Assembly: GCA_947623455.1 (NCBI GenBank)
Contig: OX392535.1
Coordinates: forward strand, 38,960,688 to 39,024,687
Source: Mimachlamys varia
Taxonomy: Eukaryota > Mollusca > Bivalvia > Pectinida > Pectinidae
DNA: 64,000 nt
Reading direction: 5' to 3'
Part shown: one piece after another, positions 58,786 through 64,000 of the stretch
How positions within the stretch are numbered: position 1 is the first letter of the stretch
Layout of the letters: each line of letters begins with the position of its first letter
Program-made: the position numbers and the translations under genes
The notes under the pieces: generated by a model
Databases searched by the model: none
What the model was told of the DNA's origin: nothing
The model's input: only the letters and a program-made list of their open reading frames with translations

Positions 58786-60192
58786 TTTTTGGTTAAAAAG
58801 TATAACGTGAACGAAATGAATATTCATATAATTCTGAATTAGGAAGGTAGTGTTTGTCAATAATCATTGTAAGATAATTTAACTCTATCTCACTGTTTTT
58901 TCGTTATATTTGTTTGCGATGCATTATTGTATCATGAGTAGTTAAACACGATACCATTTTGATTGGCTGACATGATAAACTTTGACCGGAACCACGTCAT
59001 TTGCTGATTGTTTACGACGTCATCAATTGTTGACGTCGTCACGACTTGCCGGGAATATATACGAGATGATACGTTTTGCGCATATCGTAGTCCGCGGTTC
59101 TCTTCAGTTGTTTCCGACCGAGTTTGTGGTAGAAACAGGTCACACGACTCGTGCTTATTGGATATGGAATTTATTTCACTCTCGTTAATTACTTTTTAGA
59201 AGTTACAAAAGACAATCGCTAAAATATAATTTACTCGAGAGAAATAAATTTCACATCCAACAACTACTCGTTGTGTAACCTCTATGTATTGCATTAAGTT
59301 TTTTCCGCATCTTTCAACCGTTTTTGTGGAATTGAATTTTACTTTACTGGTGTGGATAAGGTTATGACCTTACCTTACCAGCGTTTTCAAGCAATTTGTT
59401 AATTTTGCTATAAGACACCATATGAACATAATTACATAGAGAACAACTTTTTCCGTCAGATCAGTTCCCTTAATGTTTTCTTTGTGATATAATTTCTTAC
59501 TCTATGGAAGCATTGCTATTTTAGATGTTACAGTATAACCTCTTATTGAATGGAAGACAAGAAAATGTGATATTGAAAAGTCAACAAATTTGAACTTTAA
59601 ATTGTTTATTGTTACATATGGTTGTGCTCAAATGAAAACAGGCGAACACTTAAGTAATATAAACAAAACCATAATTGCAAATCAAAATTGATAATAATCG
59701 GGAAAATGCGTATACAAGAATCCAAAGCAAGGGAGAAATACCTGTTGTTCGGGAAGGGTACTTTTTGAAAGCTTCATGACATGTAGTTTTTATGTTTTGT
59801 CTTTCGTTTTGTTTTTGTTTTTGTTTAGTTTAAACCTTTTTTTCACGACAAATGGTATGTTTAAATTTCAAAATGCATTTCATTCTGGTGATAAGGAAAC
59901 AAATACTATTGTACCTATACACGGTCCTTCTCATCGTACACAACAACAACAAGCTTAGTTAACACTGCAAATTATAGAATTTTGAAGTAATGGTTTGAAT
60001 ATGTACTTCTAAGAAAGAGAGATAGAACATGATATAAGGTAAAGAAAGACATTGCGGAGTTTTACACAATTGGTTGTATAGGTGATCTAGTATCTGTATC
60101 TGAATGTAATTGGATTCAAGTTGCTTTTAAATGTTCTTGTTGATCAGATACAGTTTTGAGTAGCATTGAAAATATTTACATTTTATCAGTAC

Positions 60193-60240
60193 GTTAAAGA
60201 TGACGTTACACACACAAGTGCTGCACCTTTTAAATATATC
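60193..60240 (-). repeat. Hammerhead-repeat 3' block, orphan
   Basis: On the minus strand, AAAGGTGCAGCACTTGTGTG followed by TGTAACGTCATCTTTAACG matches the 3' block of the ribozyme family. No ribozyme core is present beside it. Confidence 0.6.
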
Positions 60241-61954
60241 ACCATCCAGCTATAAATCTACACTTAATTGGTAAAGTAAAGGAGTCCAGTACCTGTAGCG
60301 TGAATAATTGTGATTTATACATTTCAATAAAAAGTGGGAACTGTCGTCTTCTACATAATTTCCACCTGAATATTTAGGATTAACTGATTTACAGATTTCG
60401 GTCAAAATGTAAAATTGTTAAAGAAAGAACAGTAGTAGAAAAGGAAAGCCATTTTCAAATTGCAATTAAGTGATAATGGTCCTGATATATAGTCGAATCC
60501 AGCAAACGATGTTAGGGTACCAAATATAATGACGTTATAAAAATAGTAACAGTTATATTATTATGCTATAATAATTATTATTATGTTAACCCCTTATTAC
60601 CATGACTACGAAACTTAACAATGCATTAAATGTCTTGATGATTTTGACCTGGGCTCGTTCATGACACGCATACAATTTGAAAACCAAACTATACTGCTTG
60701 CTTCATGTGGTTACAGATGAAACGAAACTAACATCGTAATCATGATGTTTATTTCGTTCACTGGGTAATGAATCGATATCTTTGTACTGGGAAACTAATG
60801 CGATTGCATCATTGCCATAAAGCCTTTCGTCTCATTCACTCGTTCCGAATAACAGTTCCAATAACTGTAGTTCATTCCATTCAGGTCTATAAATTGACAT
60901 CAACTCACCCTTTCTGATCACTTTCAACTCAGCAATTTAGATTACCAATATAACGCCTACTGTAGCAGTTTTTATATAATGTCTTAGTAAGCTGTTGTTT
61001 AGATGGTTTAAAAAACACGATAATATCAAATCAATGTGTTAATTTTGCAACACATGATATTCTTTTATCTTTTATTCAACAAAAATGAAAATTATGGAAA
61101 TAGTGAAAATGATAGGAGATGGGAAATATTCTTAATATATTATGTGTTTATCATCTCCTTTAATGCTGAGATATTACAATGACTGAATAAGGGTCCCCGC
61201 AACAAGGCCCCCTTCGACAGCCTTTCCACATTCCGTCATCCCAACCCCACAACCCCCATCCCCTATAAAATGTCTATCATTTTCAGAATAACAGCGTTCG
61301 AGTAGACGGGAAAATATTTTGAAGAAAATAAACACACACCATATGTCCCCCCCCCCTTTTTTTTAAAAGGCTTAACATTTTCAGTTAGGATATTTTTTAC
61401 CCTAGACTGTAGATTGTGCTGAAATACCTGTTAAACACAGTTAACACATTTATATTCGGGCAAAACAACATTTATTGAGAGCTGGGCTCGTATCCATGAA
61501 ACCGCCTTATTTCTTGTTATGGCAATACATTTATTTAAACAATCTAATTTTGTCAAAGTTTTGGTAAAAAGTCGAAGAGACATGAAGTCGAAAGTTATTT
61601 TCAACAATTAAAATGATCTTCGACATGATTCAGGTGAGTTTAAAGCAAGCTGGATTGAGCACAGAATCCATGCTTGAGCATGAAAACGGTTTCATGAATA
61701 CGGGTGCTGACTGCCTGTAAGTAAAAATCGAAGGTCAGTGTGATAGTAAGCAACCTAATGTGAAATGTTCCACAAACATAACTACATTGTTTGTATGTGG
61801 CGATCCTACTGGTTGTGGTCTATTGTTAGCACTATCGACTAGTTGATGTAATGTTTACTTAACAGTCTGGTTCTTATCAACAGGAATATTTAAATCAAGT
61901 ATATACGTTTGTTGGGTCCGAAAACATAAACTAAAACATATGATATCAAACTTA

Positions 61955-62205
61955 GAGAATACTGAGGCGTCAATAAAACAATAATCCCTACTCAAAGTCG
62001 ATTAAACTAGGGGCAAAATATGAAAAAAGGAAATATTTACATGGACACCCTTGTAAAAAAACAAGAGAATAAGACCATGTGTTCCGAAAAGGTAAGCGTC
62101 TTCTGCTTCATCGACGGAACCCGTCAAGTAAATCATGGTAACATCCAACATCCATGTCAACATCAAGTGCTCAATGTGGAAACCGAATAATCATTCTCAA
62201 AATGG
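61955..62205 (-). repeat. Rep-A dispersed repeat, left arm of an inverted pair
   Basis: ACTGAGGCGTCAATAAAACA, AAGTCGATTAAACTAGGGGC, TTTACATGGACACCCTTGTA, AATAAGACCATGTGTTCCGA and TCTTCTGCTTCATCGACGGA. Minus-strand copy that faces 62395-62785. Confidence 0.85.
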
Positions 62206-62394
62206 TTAAGGTATTTTAGATAAAAATACATCATAGGCAGACAAAACTTTTAATTGATTACTCCATTATTATGCATTTATACAATTTTGTATGATGCATC
62301 TGTAGGTTTGAGGGACACATTGACCTTCTATTTTCTTGCTCTAAATTTCGAGATTTTCTTGATAGATGTCAACTGCTGACAAAAAAAACTTACG

Positions 62395-62785
62395 GCACAG
62401 GGATTCGAGAGATGCAGGGTGATGAAAACTATGGCAAGTTTTATGGTCGCCATCTTGATCTCATCAAGAAAATTCTGTATATTTTAGTGATATGAAGATG
62501 GACGTTTTTGACTTTGCTTATTAGTGTGATAGCTTGTTTTGATTGACAATGATGACTCGGTTCTCATTTTGAGGATTGATGTTAACTTGGATGTGACCAA
62601 GATGTGACATGGCGAGTGTCGACGATGAAGAAGAAGACGCTTACCCTTTCGGAACACCTGCTCTTATTCTATTGTACTTTTTCGAGGGTCTCTATGTAAA
62701 TCCTTCCTTTATTCATAATTGGCTCTAGTTAAATCGATTTTTAGTTCGGATAATGGTTGTGTTGACGCTTTGGTATTCTATGATT
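62395..62785 (+). repeat. Rep-A dispersed repeat, right arm of an inverted pair
   Basis: CACAGGGATTCGAGAGATGC, GGTCGCCATCTTGATCTCAT, TATATTTTAGTGATATGAAG, TTGATTGACAATGATGACTC, GTGTCGACGATGAAGAAGAA, TTTCGGAACACCTGCTCTTA and GTTGACGCTTTGGTATTCTA. Nearly full length. With 61955-62205 it could form a long double-stranded RNA hairpin if transcribed in the K2P B intron. Confidence 0.85.
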
Positions 62786-64000
62786 TTTTTCTTATTGCAT
62801 CTTTGTCATACAAGGCGAATTATTTTGGATCCTCTACGTGTGGATTTCTTTTTGTGTCTGCTGTTATACGGAGGACGAAATCGAAACTGCTTGCATCCTC
62901 CTTCATTCACACTTCGAATCAGTATTGTTTTTAATTCTTCTGGCTTCGATCCTTTTGCCTTTTGGTCATGTAGGCTTTGGTCCCTCATTTCATTTTGGCC
63001 TTAGCCGGTGCAAATATTTCAAAACTTAACAGTCAGGCATTTTATATTTCTTTTAATAGATAACATATCATTTACTAATGAGAGACCTAAGCAATTTGTG
63101 AAATGTTTCCGCAAATTTAAGTCTCAATTAACGACCAGTTTCAGATTGCCTGTCATCATTGCTGTTCGGTAAATTTATACTTTGAACTGCGTGAAAACAG
63201 TTAATACGTAGGCGTTCAATCAGGCGATAGACGAGCTGCTGCAAAAAGCAATTTTCTCTTAACACGGGACCGTGACAGTCTCTCTCATGCTTTTATTTGA
63301 CATTCTGTGATGCTTGCCATTGTCGAATTATACAAAGATCAAACATAAAAAAATAATTATTGATCTATTCTCCTTTTTGCTTGAAATACTTTGCATTATC
63401 ACCATCATTATGTCAAAATAGTATGTATCGAATATCAAAATAGCTTCTTGTATTAGCTAGAGCGCTAATAGAGTTGACACTTTATTTAAAAATATTTAAG
63501 CTGGAGTTGTTTAAAATTGAAAATTTTCAAGTTAAATTCAGCATATTTGAAAATGAGGTTAAAGCCACAAATATTGTTTGCTATTGGTTAAAACTATCTA
63601 CGTCCTCGTATTGTTCTGTTGACGTCACAGTTGGCCATACGATAAATGTACATTTGATTTGAACAGCCTTTACAGAAAGCAATATGTGATAAATAAATAA
63701 TGTAAAACGTCCAATAGGAAGCTCGTGTGTTTGGCAAAAGTAATATTTATTTCACTGATGAAAGCAACGTACTGCACTACTTTCATGTTGCGGTGATACA
63801 AAACGTTATAAGCAAATAAAATAAAACAGATCGATTTGTCAGTATCGTGTTAAATAATGTCGTAAACAAACTTTGATTGAAAGTTAGTTCATGTATTAAA
63901 TATGAAGCAAGAGTTTCCTCTATAAAGTCAGCCACAGTTAGCTGAGTAACTGACTTGATGAGAGAGGGGTTCAATTCCAATTTCTTGTCTTCTTTTCCCA
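62786..64000. other. AT-rich tail of window, nothing recognised
   Basis: No exon of the K2P gene or repeat family member is visible to the end of the window. Confidence 0.4.

Larger units (their letters stand above)
58407..64000 (+). other. Intron of K2P gene B (incomplete), no exon found
   Basis: Starts with the donor GTGAGT and continues to the window end. It holds a small Rep-A scrap (58715-58785), a hammerhead-repeat tail (60193-60240) and the Rep-A pair at 61955-62785. Otherwise it is AT-rich sequence without a recognised gene. Frames at 62719-63029 (plus) lie within or next to Rep-A. Confidence 0.65.

Noticed and set aside
60193..60240. A fourth hammerhead ribozyme
   Set aside because: Only the 3' block of the family is present; neither CTGANGA nor GAAA boxes occur next to it.
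58407..64000. Search for the second exon of K2P gene B
   Set aside because: No GYGH-type start after an acceptor, no TIGFGD filter and no M2-M4-like hydrophobic frame is present. TACGGCAC at about 62391 belongs to Rep-A flanking sequence.

Overview
The window is AT-rich, repeat-dense metazoan genomic DNA. Its tRNA-derived SINEs carry a 3' tail resembling those I associate with molluscs, it has many short inverted-repeat (MITE-like) elements, and its genes have long introns. A mollusc, probably a bivalve, is the best fit; this is inferred from repeat style and gene type, not from a database match. There are no bacterial operons, CRISPR arrays, rRNAs or convincing functional tRNA genes.

Layout. 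1-5355: a 34-bp satellite array that runs off the left edge and has higher-order structure. 5356-37140: no protein gene I can support. This part holds dispersed elements: a ~240-bp family carrying hammerhead ribozyme motifs, a ~430-bp family called Rep-A here, TTAA-flanked and TA-flanked inverted-repeat elements, SINE copies, one LINE C-terminal remnant and several minisatellites. 37345-49728: a complete two-coding-exon two-pore-domain potassium (K2P) channel gene. Its 11,145-bp intron splits a glycine codon of the first selectivity filter and is full of foldback elements. 49729-57991: intergenic, with SINE and minisatellite DNA. 57992-58406: first coding exon of a second, tandem K2P gene with the same exon length and splice phase; its second exon is not in the remaining 5.6 kb and presumably lies to the right.

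The two K2P genes are same-strand tandem paralogues, about 59% identical over the first exon by my hand count. Each would make a subunit of a dimeric background K+ channel in the plasma membrane. Everything else looks like repeat-derived or unconstrained sequence.

The most interesting non-coding signal is the ribozyme family. One copy (26551-26594, minus strand) matches every position of the type I hammerhead core with perfect stems I and II. Two further copies are partly decayed, and one locus keeps a head-to-tail remnant with a 233-bp period. A TTAA-flanked 2.46-kb element inserted in a 38-bp minisatellite, with a readable empty site, is the clearest transposition scar. Coordinates of dispersed repeats were set by eye and may be off by 10-30 bases.
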